From the NCBI GenBank assembly GCA_003030785.1, contig PYVH01000009.1:1-54279 (forward strand): 54,279 nucleotides of DNA, in the 5' to 3' direction. This document shows, piece after piece, positions 25,250 to 33,433 of the stretch (positions are counted from its first letter, which is position 1; each line of letters begins with the position of its first letter). Source of the stretch: Marinobacter sp. B9-2 (GTDB lineage: Bacteria; Pseudomonadota; Gammaproteobacteria; Pseudomonadales; Oleiphilaceae). The translations under genes and the position numbers were made by a program. A model generated the notes under the pieces. It was not told the origin of the DNA. It ran no database searches and saw nothing but the letters and a program-made list of their open reading frames with translations.

Positions 25250-27891
25250 AGCTGCAGCGAATGCGCATTGAACAGCTGCGCCAGTTCCGCAAACCCTTTG
25301 TTCTGGACAACCTGCAAACCGGCCTCAATCTGATTCACGGCCCCAACGAGTCTGGCAAAAGCACGCTGGTACGAGCCATCCGTGCCGCGTTCTTCGAACG
25401 CTACCGTTCAACCGCCGTAGACGACCTGCGCCCCTGGGGCGACTCGGCCGCGGCGCCCACCATTGAGCTGGATTTCGAGCACGACAAGCGCACGTGGCGC
25501 CTTACCAAAAGCTTTCTCCAACGCAAACGGTGCGACCTGGTTGTCGGCACCGAGACCTACAGTGAAGACGACGCCGAAGAAAAACTGGCTGAATTGCTGG
25601 GCTACCAGTACCCGAAACGCGGCGCCAGCAAAGCCGAACACTGGGGCATACCGGGACTGCTGTGGGTGGAGCAGGGCACCGGGCAGGACATCGAACAGGC
25701 CATAGAGCATGCCGGGGACCATCTGAAGTCCGCCCTGAATTCCATGGTCGGAGAAGTGGCCAGTTCCGGAGGCGACGACCTGATCGAGACGGTTCGCAGC
25801 CAGCGGGACACCCTGCTTACCGGCACCGGCAAGCCCCGGGGCGATTACCTGAAACTGGAAAAAGACCGCGCTCAATATGAACTTGAAATTGAAGAGCTGA
25901 AGGAGCGGGTGCATAAATACCAGGAGCAGGTCGACCGGCTTGGCAAACTGACCCAGGACTATGAGCAGGCCGAGGCCGAGCGCCCCTGGGAAGACGCCCA
26001 GCGCCAGCTGGAGGAGGCCCGGGTACGCTATCAGCAGGTTGAGCGCCTGGAGCAGCAACAGAACCAGGAGAAAGCCACGCTCAGCCAGCTACAGCAAAAC
26101 CACCGCCTGTTGCAGCAGAACAAGGAACACCTGGAAGGGCTCAGTCGCCAGCTTGAAGGCCGAAAAGCCGAACTGGACCGAGCGGAGCGAGACCTCGCTA
26201 CCGCAGAAGCCCAAACTCCGATGATTGCAGGCCGTTTGAGCGAAGCCAGAAGTGCCTATGAGCAAGCGGAAAAGCAACGCAAACTGGCGGGTTTGCTGCA
26301 AACCCGACAAAGGCTGGAGCAGGATGTCCGCCGGCTTGAGCAGCAAAAACAAGTACTGACCGATAACCTTGCCAAAGCAAAGGAATACCACCAGCAGCTG
26401 GAGCAGGCCAGGCAGCAGGCCAGGGAAAACCGCATTGATGCAGAGCTGGTCAAAAGGCTGAGAGCAACGGGCAACCAGCTGAACGAAGAAACCATTCGCT
26501 CACGGACCATCGCCACCCGATTGAGCTGGCAGCTGGATGCTGGCGCATCGCTGACGCTGAACGATGAATCGCTTACCGGACAAGGCGAGCAGCAGCTTCT
26601 GGAAGAATCGACGCTGGTGATTCCGGGTGTGGGCACCCTGGGCATAACGCCGGGCGGGGAAGAGCTGGCCAGCACCCGGAGGAAGCTCAAGACCCTAGAG
26701 GAAAACCTGGAAGAACAGCTAAAGACCCTTGGCGTGGAATCTGTGCAACAGGCGGAGGATCGTCTTTCCGCCTTTGAAAGTGCTGCACGAGCCGTGAAGC
26801 ATGCCGATGAGCTGTTCAAATCTCTGGCGCCGGCAGGCCTTGAGCAACTTATCTCCGACCAGAAAGAGGCGGAAGTCGAGCTGGAGAAAGCCAAAACACA
26901 ACTGGAAGCCACTCCCAAACCGGATCCGAAAGAGAATGTGCCGGCCCTGGAAGAAGCGGAGGCGGCCTTCACCCGGGCTGGCACCGCCCTGGACAAAGCC
27001 GAAACCGATGATCGCACGCACCAGTCCAGTCTGTCTGCCCTGAAGCAGGCCCGTGACAACGCCAAAACCGAATGGCAGCGGCTGGCGGATGAAGAAAAGA
27101 GCCCGGAACGCCAGCAGCAACTCCGCCAGATAACCACCGACCTGGCGAACATCGAAAAACAGCAGGCCGAACTGCAAGCCAGCCTCGAACGCCGCGAACG
27201 GGAAATCCGCGACGCTCGCCCGGACTTTCTTAAGCAGGACATCGAACGCTACCAGAATGCGGTCAATCAGCTGCGCCAGACGCAGGAGAACCGGGGCCGC
27301 GAACTGCGCGATATCAAAGTCCGACTCGAAGCCTGGGGGGCGGAAGGTCTGGAAGAACAGCTCAACGAGAAAGAGGCGGAGTACGACCAGTGCAACCGCC
27401 GCTATCAGGAATTGCATCGCCGGGCCCAGGCACTGGATCTGCTGCTGAACCTGCTCACCGAAAAGCGCCAGGCCCTGACACGTCGACTGCAGGCGCCGTT
27501 GCAGAAACACCTGAACCACTACCTTTCAGTGCTGTTTCCGGAAGCGTCGCTGGAAGTGGATGAACAGCTACGCCCGGGCACCTTCAGCCGGGGGACCGAA
27601 CTGGGGCAGATCACTGAACTGAGTTTTGGTGCCAGGGAACAGATGGGCCTGATCAGCCGTCTGGCCTATGCCGATCTTCTGCGCGAAGCAGGAAGGCCAA
27701 CGCTGGTCATCCTGGACGATACCCTGGTGCACAGTGACAGCGACCGCCTGGAAGACATGAAACGCATCCTGTTCGATGCGGCCAGCCGGCATCAGATACT
27801 GCTGTTTACCTGTCATCCGGAGAAGTGGCAGGACTTGGGTGTGCCGCCTGTGGATATTCAGGCATCGAAGGGAGTACCGAATGGAACATGA
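25246..27891 (+). CDS. SbcC/YhaN-like AAA ATPase with long coiled coils
   Basis: This 881-residue Rad50-like partner of the preceding nuclease has Walker A GPNESGKST (residues 32-40) and WVEQGTGQDIEQAIEHAG typical of the YhaN group. Two long Gln/Glu-rich coiled-coil arms (about 180-400 and 480-760) flank a small globular insert (about 420-470, containing LVIPGVGTLGITPGG). The head closes with FGAREQMGLISRLAYADLL and Walker B PTLVILDDTL. There is no CxxC zinc hook at the arm apex, unlike classical SbcC/Rad50, so dimerisation must differ. The stop lies 11 bases inside the HIT gene. Confidence 0.87.
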   Translation: MKLQRMRIEQLRQFRKPFVLDNLQTGLNLIHGPNESGKSTLVRAIRAAFFERYRSTAVDDLRPWGDSAAAPTIELDFEHDKRTWRLTKSFLQRKRCDLVVGTETYSEDDAEEKLAELLGYQYPKRGASKAEHWGIPGLLWVEQGTGQDIEQAIEHAGDHLKSALNSMVGEVASSGGDDLIETVRSQRDTLLTGTGKPRGDYLKLEKDRAQYELEIEELKERVHKYQEQVDRLGKLTQDYEQAEAERPWEDAQRQLEEARVRYQQVERLEQQQNQEKATLSQLQQNHRLLQQNKEHLEGLSRQLEGRKAELDRAERDLATAEAQTPMIAGRLSEARSAYEQAEKQRKLAGLLQTRQRLEQDVRRLEQQKQVLTDNLAKAKEYHQQLEQARQQARENRIDAELVKRLRATGNQLNEETIRSRTIATRLSWQLDAGASLTLNDESLTGQGEQQLLEESTLVIPGVGTLGITPGGEELASTRRKLKTLEENLEEQLKTLGVESVQQAEDRLSAFESAARAVKHADELFKSLAPAGLEQLISDQKEAEVELEKAKTQLEATPKPDPKENVPALEEAEAAFTRAGTALDKAETDDRTHQSSLSALKQARDNAKTEWQRLADEEKSPERQQQLRQITTDLANIEKQQAELQASLERREREIRDARPDFLKQDIERYQNAVNQLRQTQENRGRELRDIKVRLEAWGAEGLEEQLNEKEAEYDQCNRRYQELHRRAQALDLLLNLLTEKRQALTRRLQAPLQKHLNHYLSVLFPEASLEVDEQLRPGTFSRGTELGQITELSFGAREQMGLISRLAYADLLREAGRPTLVILDDTLVHSDSDRLEDMKRILFDAASRHQILLFTCHPEKWQDLGVPPVDIQASKGVPNGT

Positions 27892-28276
27892 CTGCCCGTT
27901 TTGCTCCGTTAATGAAACATCAGAGCAGGGCTCAATGCCGTCGAACTCGTTGGCCCATATCCGCCTGGATGGCTTTCCGGTTTCTGAAGGCCACTTGTTA
28001 ATCATTCCCAATCGCCATGCCGCCGACTGGTTTGATCTGACTCCGGCTGAACAAAAAGCCATCATGGAGTTGGTAGAGCAAGGCAAGCAGTGGCTTGAAG
28101 AGCATTACCAGCCGGATGGTTACAATATCGGTATGAATTGTGGAGCGGCAGCCGGTCAGACAGTTCTACATATGCATTGTCACCTGATTCCCAGGTATGC
28201 AGGCGATCAGCAAGATCCCCGGGGTGGCGTTCGATGGGTGATTCCTGAGAAAGCGGATTACTGGAGTAGCCGGTGA
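27881..28276 (+). CDS. HIT-family nucleotide hydrolase/transferase
   Basis: This 131-residue histidine-triad protein hydrolyses or transfers nucleoside monophosphates (AMP-linked substrates or dinucleotides). The triad HMHCH is at His97, His99 and His101, preceded by NIGMNCGAAAGQTVLH. An N-terminal pair Cys5 and Cys8 (CPFC) could bind zinc. I chose the ATG at 27881 behind GGGAG. The longer frame from 27776 reads within the ATPase gene and has no family likeness before MEHDCPFC. It overlaps the ATPase by 11 bases and the next gene by 4 bases, so it is embedded in the operon. Its role with the nucleases is unknown. Confidence 0.88.
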   Translation: MEHDCPFCSVNETSEQGSMPSNSLAHIRLDGFPVSEGHLLIIPNRHAADWFDLTPAEQKAIMELVEQGKQWLEEHYQPDGYNIGMNCGAAAGQTVLHMHCHLIPRYAGDQQDPRGGVRWVIPEKADYWSSR

Positions 28277-29580
28277 GTTTGCTTGATTACGAGAAACGCT
28301 TTGCAACCCTTCGAATGAACAGGGGAGGCGCTAATAAAAGCCCTCACAAAGTGGCCATGTTGCAGGCTGTCATGGATCTTGTTGAGACGGGAGAAGTTGC
28401 GAATAATCGTTTCTATTTTGACGACAAGCTTAAGAGTCACTTCAACACGCGCTTTCAAGAACTGGCGTCCTCTTCGGATCGGAACAATCCCCACCTACCG
28501 TACTTCCATCTCCGAAGCGAAGGGTTCTGGCACCTAAAAGTTAGACCCGGTCAGCACGAGTCATATGAGCAACTGACTACGGCAACATCGCCGGGCGTCA
28601 TTAACGCCCACATCGACCATGCGTATCTGGACGATGAGCTGTTTGAACTGCTGGGGAACCGGATTGCCCGAGAGCTTCTGAGATCTGCGCTGCTGACTAG
28701 CCTCGACGAGAAGTCAATTCGTGACCTTCTTCAACCTGAGCGTGGGGGCTGGGACTGGTTGGAATGTGAGTTTCTGGTCAATGATTACTTGACGATGTTG
28801 GAGAAACACCTCGTCGGCGCGACCTACAGTAAGGCAGCACACCGCAGGGCACTGCAGCCGCGCTTGAATAATCGCTCCGAAGGATCGATCGAATACAAAC
28901 ACCAGAACGTCAGCGCTGTGCTCTTAGAATTGGGGCTTCCATACATCCCCGGCTACAAACCTGCTTTCAATTATCAGCAACAACTCAAACAGGTAGTCCT
29001 GTCTTATCTTGCGGGCCATCAGAAGGTCGTTGATGACGTTAATCTCGTTGCGGATAAGGTCGCCGAAGAGCCGGATCATAGTGATCGGGCCTGGGATTCG
29101 GTGTTTGATCCGGAACCGCCAGAGCGAATTCCTCATGTGGCCGAGAACAGGCCAAGCTACCTAGCGAAACGTATCGACTTCTCTGAAAGGGAACGCCGAA
29201 ATCGCCAGCTTGGCGAGCGCGCTGAAGAATTTGTTCTTCGCATGGAAATGCAGAGGCTCACCGCACAAGGTAGGCCTGACTTGGCGGCCGAGGTTGAGTG
29301 GTCGAGCAAGAAACGTGGAGATGGATTAGGTTTCGATATTCGATCTTTTGATGCGGCTGGTGATCAAGAGCGCTTCCTGGAAGTTAAGGCGACGAATTCA
29401 GGGAAGTATCTGCCGTTTTTCATTAGCGAGAACGAGCGGGCGTTTTCTAACGACTACTCAGACGCGTTCCGCTTGTATCGGGTTTACGAATTTACCACTG
29501 CTCCAAAATTCTTCATCTTGCCGGGGGCGATTGAGCAACATGTGCATTTGTTGCCGCAAAATTACCGAGCTCGGTTTTAA
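28273..29580 (+). CDS. Putative modification-sensing nuclease: ScoMcrA-like sulfur-binding domain plus DUF3883
   Basis: This 435-residue protein ends the four-gene operon. Residues 1-100 resemble the DNA sulfur-binding domain family of ScoMcrA (SPHKVAMLQAVMDLVETGE, then PYFHLRSEGFWHL at 76-88). Residues 155-250 carry a helical region seen with restriction-type proteins (NRSEGSIEYKHQNVSAVL, then YIPGYKPAFNYQQQL). Residues 310-435 look like DUF3883 with PD-(D/E)xK-type residues: Glu319, Asp355 in GLGFDIRSF and Glu370-x-Lys372 in FLEVKATNSG. Recognition of phosphorothioate DNA followed by cleavage is inferred. The GTG start at 28273 overlaps the HIT stop. Base composition is less GC-rich than the ATPase gene. 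Confidence 0.7.
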   Translation: MSLLDYEKRFATLRMNRGGANKSPHKVAMLQAVMDLVETGEVANNRFYFDDKLKSHFNTRFQELASSSDRNNPHLPYFHLRSEGFWHLKVRPGQHESYEQLTTATSPGVINAHIDHAYLDDELFELLGNRIARELLRSALLTSLDEKSIRDLLQPERGGWDWLECEFLVNDYLTMLEKHLVGATYSKAAHRRALQPRLNNRSEGSIEYKHQNVSAVLLELGLPYIPGYKPAFNYQQQLKQVVLSYLAGHQKVVDDVNLVADKVAEEPDHSDRAWDSVFDPEPPERIPHVAENRPSYLAKRIDFSERERRNRQLGERAEEFVLRMEMQRLTAQGRPDLAAEVEWSSKKRGDGLGFDIRSFDAAGDQERFLEVKATNSGKYLPFFISENERAFSNDYSDAFRLYRVYEFTTAPKFFILPGAIEQHVHLLPQNYRARF

Positions 29581-29693
29581 TGCGAGACATATTCCAGTCG
29601 GCTTGTTAGAAGATAGAGAACTCTATTAGCCATGCGCTGATCCCAATAGATATTTTGCAGTGATAGCTCCCACTAGGCTGCTCACAGCTGTTT

Positions 29694-29716
29694 AACCCTT
29701 TGCCGAAAGAAGGGTT
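29694..29716 (+). terminator. Weak hairpin after the four-gene operon
   Basis: AACCCTT (29694-29700) and AAGGGTT (29710-29716) pair around a 9-base loop, 113 bases after the stop of the DUF3883 gene. There is no T-run, so termination here is only possible. Confidence 0.3.
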
Positions 29717-29764
29717 AGAACCGTATATCACCGAGACAACACGATCATCACGGGAAGTTCATTC

Positions 29765-30862
29765 ATGCAAAACGCTCGCATCGCCATTGTTGGCGCCGGC
29801 CTGGCGGGTTTATACGCCGCTTATTCACTTGAGAAGAAGGGCATCAAAGACTATGTCGTTCTCGAGGCCCGGGAGATTCTTGGTGGACGCATTGCTTCTA
29901 CGATCCACTTTGATGGTAAACCGGATGTGTCAGGCGTTGTGGGCTTCGATCTCGGGCCCTCCTGGTTCTGGCCCGCATTCCAGACCGATATGGCGCGACT
30001 GGTAGATGAACTCGAACTGGAGACCTTCCAACAATTCGAAACTGGCGACATGCTTCTGGAGCGTTCATCGAATCAGCCGCCTGAGAGAACACGTGGGTAC
30101 GTCAATTCTCCGCCATCTATGCGAATCGCCGGTGGCATGTATTCGATGATTGATGCGTTATACCGGCGGATTGATTCAGCGCGAGTTCTGACGGGCCAGG
30201 CGGTTCGTCATCTGCGCATGTCAGAACCACATGTCGAGCTAGTGAGCGAAAATGCGAGAGGAGAAACCTTTAGCCACTTTGCAGAACACGTGCTGTTGGC
30301 CATGCCGCCCCGATTAGTTGAGTCTCAGCTTACGTTTTCGCCCGCCTTGGCGAACGAGCTTGCAAGACAGTGGCGAGAGACCGATACCTGGATGGCCCCT
30401 CATGCAAAATATATTGCGGTGTTCGATCGGCCTTTCTGGAGAGAGCAAGGGTTATCCGGGGAGGCTCGAAGTGCAGTTGGGCCAATGGTTGAGATCCATG
30501 ATGCCTCTACTCCGGGCGGGAAGGCGGCATTGTTTGGTTTCCTGGGTGTGCCTGCTGACGTGCGCAGTCGTGTTTCTGAGGAAGAGCTTATTACTGCTTG
30601 CCGCACACAGTTCGTGCGACTGTTTGGTTCGCAAGCGGAGAATCCAGAGGCAGAATTTATCAAGGACTGGGCTAAAGAGATTTACACCGCCACCGACACG
30701 GATCAAAGATCCTCTGGAGATCACCCTATGCCTGCATTGTCGCCGAGCTCAGGGGCATGGGCTAACCGAGTAACCGGAATTGGCAGTGAGTGGTCACGTG
30801 AGTTTACGGGGTATCTGGCCGGCGCCATTGACGCGGTAAATCGCGGTTTGGATTCTTTTTAG
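29765..30862 (+). CDS. FAD-dependent amine oxidase family protein
   Basis: This is a flavin monoamine-oxidase-like protein of 365 residues. The FAD-binding N-terminus is clear (RIAIVGAGLAGLYAAYSLEK, with GxGxxG, then VVLEAREILGGRI). The central and C-terminal segments (AGGMYSMIDALYRRID, LLAMPPRLVE and, near the end, GIGSEWSREFTGYLAGAIDA) fit the family. The substrate amine or porphyrin-like compound cannot be told. It stands alone on the plus strand, about 180 bases after the DUF3883 gene, with no obvious partner. Confidence 0.85.
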   Translation: MQNARIAIVGAGLAGLYAAYSLEKKGIKDYVVLEAREILGGRIASTIHFDGKPDVSGVVGFDLGPSWFWPAFQTDMARLVDELELETFQQFETGDMLLERSSNQPPERTRGYVNSPPSMRIAGGMYSMIDALYRRIDSARVLTGQAVRHLRMSEPHVELVSENARGETFSHFAEHVLLAMPPRLVESQLTFSPALANELARQWRETDTWMAPHAKYIAVFDRPFWREQGLSGEARSAVGPMVEIHDASTPGGKAALFGFLGVPADVRSRVSEEELITACRTQFVRLFGSQAENPEAEFIKDWAKEIYTATDTDQRSSGDHPMPALSPSSGAWANRVTGIGSEWSREFTGYLAGAIDAVNRGLDSF

Positions 30863-30943
30863 GAGTGTTCGCGGAAAGGGGCATAGCCCCGGCGCGAGCT
30901 GGGAGCTTCCGCCCGAGCCCGGGGAATAGTTGCCGGGTTACTT

Positions 30944-31201
30944 CTATTTTTCAGGCGCGGATTCGTACTCGCGAATCATGCCAGAAAGCTGGTCTTTCAG
31001 ATTGAGGCGCTGTTTCTTGAGGTCCTCCAAGTGTTCGTCAGAGGTGTTCTCTGCACCACCCTCGAAATGGTGAACTGCATGATCTACCTCATGGTACTCT
31101 TCAAACAGTTTCGCGAAATGATTGTTGCTGGTTTTCAGGTGATGAATAGCTTCTTTTGATTCGGGGAATTCATGAATCAGATCGTGTTTTTCCAGTGACA
31201 T
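30944..31201 (-). CDS. YdcH-like small protein (DUF465)
   Basis: This 85-residue acidic, helical protein resembles the DUF465/YdcH family: SLEKHDLIHEFPESKEAIHH at the N-terminus and LKKQRLNLKDQLSGMI near the end, forming a short coiled-coil hairpin. The ATG at 31201 gives the family's usual size; a longer in-frame start at 31285 adds residues without likeness. The function of the family is unknown. Confidence 0.8.
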   Translation of the reverse strand: MSLEKHDLIHEFPESKEAIHHLKTSNNHFAKLFEEYHEVDHAVHHFEGGAENTSDEHLEDLKKQRLNLKDQLSGMIREYESAPEK

Positions 31202-31372
31202 AAAGACAATCCCTTTGATTGCGGAGTGTGTTCGAATTTGCGCTGTCAGTGGCAAACCGTACGGCAAGGTGATGACCAGTGACAAGCCGCGCAGCCGTAG
31301 GCAATTTCACTCATGAATGGCTTGAGTTTTTAACCTGGAAATTCCCACATTCAAAACCATCAGGATGAAGCT

Positions 31373-31513
31373 ATGCCCCAATCGCCCCTCGCCGAACCTC
31401 TGAAACTCCCCTGTGGTGCGGTGTTGCCGAACCGACTTGCCAAAGCTGCCATGACCGAGGGGCTTGCCGACGATCAGCTCCACGCCACCCGCCGCCAGCA
31501 CGGCGGGGGCTGA
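31373..31513 (+). pseudogene. N-terminal stub of an NADH:flavin oxidoreductase (Old Yellow Enzyme family)
   Basis: An ATG at 31373, with AGGA upstream, opens a 46-codon frame reading LAEPLKLPCGAVLPNRLAKA and AAMTEGLADDQ. This is the start of Old Yellow Enzyme family proteins (usually above 350 residues). After TRRQHGGG it meets TGA at 31511-31513, 7 bases before the 3' end of the convergent Gfo/Idh/MocA gene. The rest of the gene has been deleted. Confidence 0.7.
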
Positions 31514-31519
31514 GGAATT

Positions 31520-32566
31520 TTACAGTGAGACAACGGCGCCGTTTGACTCCGCCGACTCAAAAAGTGCCGCCATCACTTGGTAACAGGCCAGGCTACGCTT
31601 CGGCCATTCGTCCTCTAGCTCACCTGTCAGAATAATGTGCGAGAATTTCTCGACGAGCTTCACCACGTGGTCACACGGCTCCACTTCTTGCTCGGTGTCT
31701 TTGCCATCGACATCTCCCAGGATGTACCTCGAGCTACCCGTGAATCGCTCTCCATAGGCGGCGAAATTGCCGCTTCTGCCTTGTCCGCCGACCAGATCGT
31801 CAATCCGGATGAGGCCGGCGTCGCCAACGGTTTCTAATTGCGATCGGTGCGCCAGTTCGCACCCCGCATCAAAGGTTGCCATCCGACCGCTGGTGAACCA
31901 CAGAGTGCCACCACAGGCGACGATGGTATCGATCGAGTTTTTTGAGACGAAGTTCATCTGGACTCTTTCGGGCAGTTCGTAACCGAAGCTCCACATGGTG
32001 GCGCTGATCGGATACCAGCCCTGGTCTCCAAAGCAGCCCATGGGTTCCCGAGACTTGTCGGTTCGGCCATTGCCGCCTTCGTACCATTCCTTGGAAGGGG
32101 CTTTGAAGGTGAAGGCACTGGTCACTCGCCGCACGTCGCCGATATCACCGTTGGCAATTCGCTTCTCAATATCCCGGGTGCGCGTGCTGTGCAGCCACAT
32201 GGTTCCATCCATGAACTGGACGCCGTTTTCTTTGCAGACGTCGATGGCCTCTTCAATGCCGTCGGCAAGCGGTTTCTCGGCGTATACGTGCTTCCCGGCG
32301 CGGGCGGCCTTCTTGATCCATTCGTTGCGAAGGGCCGTGGGGACCGGGATGTAAACGGCGTCGATGCTGTCATCCGCCAGAAGTTCATCGTAGGAGCCGA
32401 AAGCCTGCGGTACATCGTGCTCGTCTGCCCAGGCTTGGGCCCGGTCGAGAGCGCGGCTCGCGACGGCGACAACCTCAGCATTCTTCGCGTCGTGCATTCC
32501 CGCCACCACCTTGGTGGCAATTTCGGCGGTACCAATGATACCCCAGCGTACTTTGCGATCTTCCAT
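31520..32566 (-). CDS. Gfo/Idh/MocA-family oxidoreductase
   Basis: This 348-residue NAD(P)-dependent dehydrogenase has an N-terminal Rossmann domain (VRWGIIGTAEIATKVV) and the family signature around AGKHVYAEKPLADG, where Lys is expected in catalysis, followed by the alpha/beta substrate domain (MDGTMWLHSTRTRDIEKR and on). Such enzymes act on sugars, inositols or dihydrodiols. It follows the SDR gene by 44 bases on the same strand and is probably the last gene of an operon beginning at 34820. The substrate is not apparent. Confidence 0.88.
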   Translation of the reverse strand: MEDRKVRWGIIGTAEIATKVVAGMHDAKNAEVVAVASRALDRAQAWADEHDVPQAFGSYDELLADDSIDAVYIPVPTALRNEWIKKAARAGKHVYAEKPLADGIEEAIDVCKENGVQFMDGTMWLHSTRTRDIEKRIANGDIGDVRRVTSAFTFKAPSKEWYEGGNGRTDKSREPMGCFGDQGWYPISATMWSFGYELPERVQMNFVSKNSIDTIVACGGTLWFTSGRMATFDAGCELAHRSQLETVGDAGLIRIDDLVGGQGRSGNFAAYGERFTGSSRYILGDVDGKDTEQEVEPCDHVVKLVEKFSHIILTGELEDEWPKRSLACYQVMAALFESAESNGAVVSL

Positions 32567-32610
32567 GGTGGGTCTCCTTCAACAGGATTGGCTTTGAGTA
32601 TGTGGTAACA

Positions 32611-33429
32611 CTAGCTGAAGAGCATGCGCTGGATCGACCGGGGAATAAACCGGGTGATAAATTCGGCAGCGTAGGTCTGGGGTGTAACCAGGTATCGTGG
32701 CTTGGGACGTCCTGCTTCTGCAGCCCTGACAATCTTTTTCGCGACGTCCGATGCACTGGCTGTAAAGGGCTTGATTCTGGCGCCTGGTGCGAGCGCTGCT
32801 TCCATTGCTTTGTATTTTTCCTGGTGCACGGTGCTTGCTCGGCCAAGCACGGGCTGTAAAGCGGCCAGGGCATGCTCTCTGAACCGGGTCACCACGGGGC
32901 CCGGGAGCACAAGCGAAACACTTTCCAGGCTGTCGCTGCCCTGTTTATCAAACCAGAAGCTCTCATGGGCCGTGTTCATCGCGGATTTGGCGGCACAGTA
33001 GGCGCCTTTCATTTTCTGGGGCGCGATGGAGAGAACGGAGCTAACCGCGATGACCCGCAGGGGTATGCCGTGTTGTTCGCAGAGCCTCAGGCAGACGGCG
33101 GCCAGCTTGATGGGCCCGAAAACGTGGGTGCTGAACTGCTTTTGCCACATGGATTCGGACAGGTCGCGAAGCGCGCCGAATTGCCCGTAACCGGAGTTGT
33201 TGACCAGAATAACCCGCTCGGCGCCCGCAATTTCTGCCTCCAGCGTGCCGGCAAGCCCTTCAATCTGCTCAAAGGACTCCAGATCCAGCGCCAGCTCCAG
33301 ATCGGCAGACTCGACGCCGGTTGGCTGTCGGGACAGGGCGATCACCCGGTAGCCTTTCCGGGCAAAGATAGCGCAGGCTTCACGGCCAATGCCGGCGCTG
33401 GCACCGGTTACCAGGGCGAGTTTGGTCAT
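32611..33429 (-). CDS. Short-chain dehydrogenase/reductase
   Basis: This 272-residue classical SDR has the cofactor motif TGASAGIG near the N-terminus, NNSGYGQFGAL in the NNAG position, the catalytic Ser in AVSSVLSIAP and the YxxxK pair in AYCAAKSAMN. The extension after residue 220 is rich in basic and hydrophobic residues. I chose the ATG at 33429 (MTKLALVTGAS), 4 bases after the glycosylase stop codon; an upstream in-frame start at 33465 would overlap that gene. Substrate unknown. Confidence 0.88.
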   Translation of the reverse strand: MTKLALVTGASAGIGREACAIFARKGYRVIALSRQPTGVESADLELALDLESFEQIEGLAGTLEAEIAGAERVILVNNSGYGQFGALRDLSESMWQKQFSTHVFGPIKLAAVCLRLCEQHGIPLRVIAVSSVLSIAPQKMKGAYCAAKSAMNTAHESFWFDKQGSDSLESVSLVLPGPVVTRFREHALAALQPVLGRASTVHQEKYKAMEAALAPGARIKPFTASASDVAKKIVRAAEAGRPKPRYLVTPQTYAAEFITRFIPRSIQRMLFS

Positions 33430-33433
33430 TGCA

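Noticed and set aside
31307-31501. Minus-strand 64-codon frame
   Set aside because: It is opposite the Old Yellow Enzyme stub and has no features of its own.
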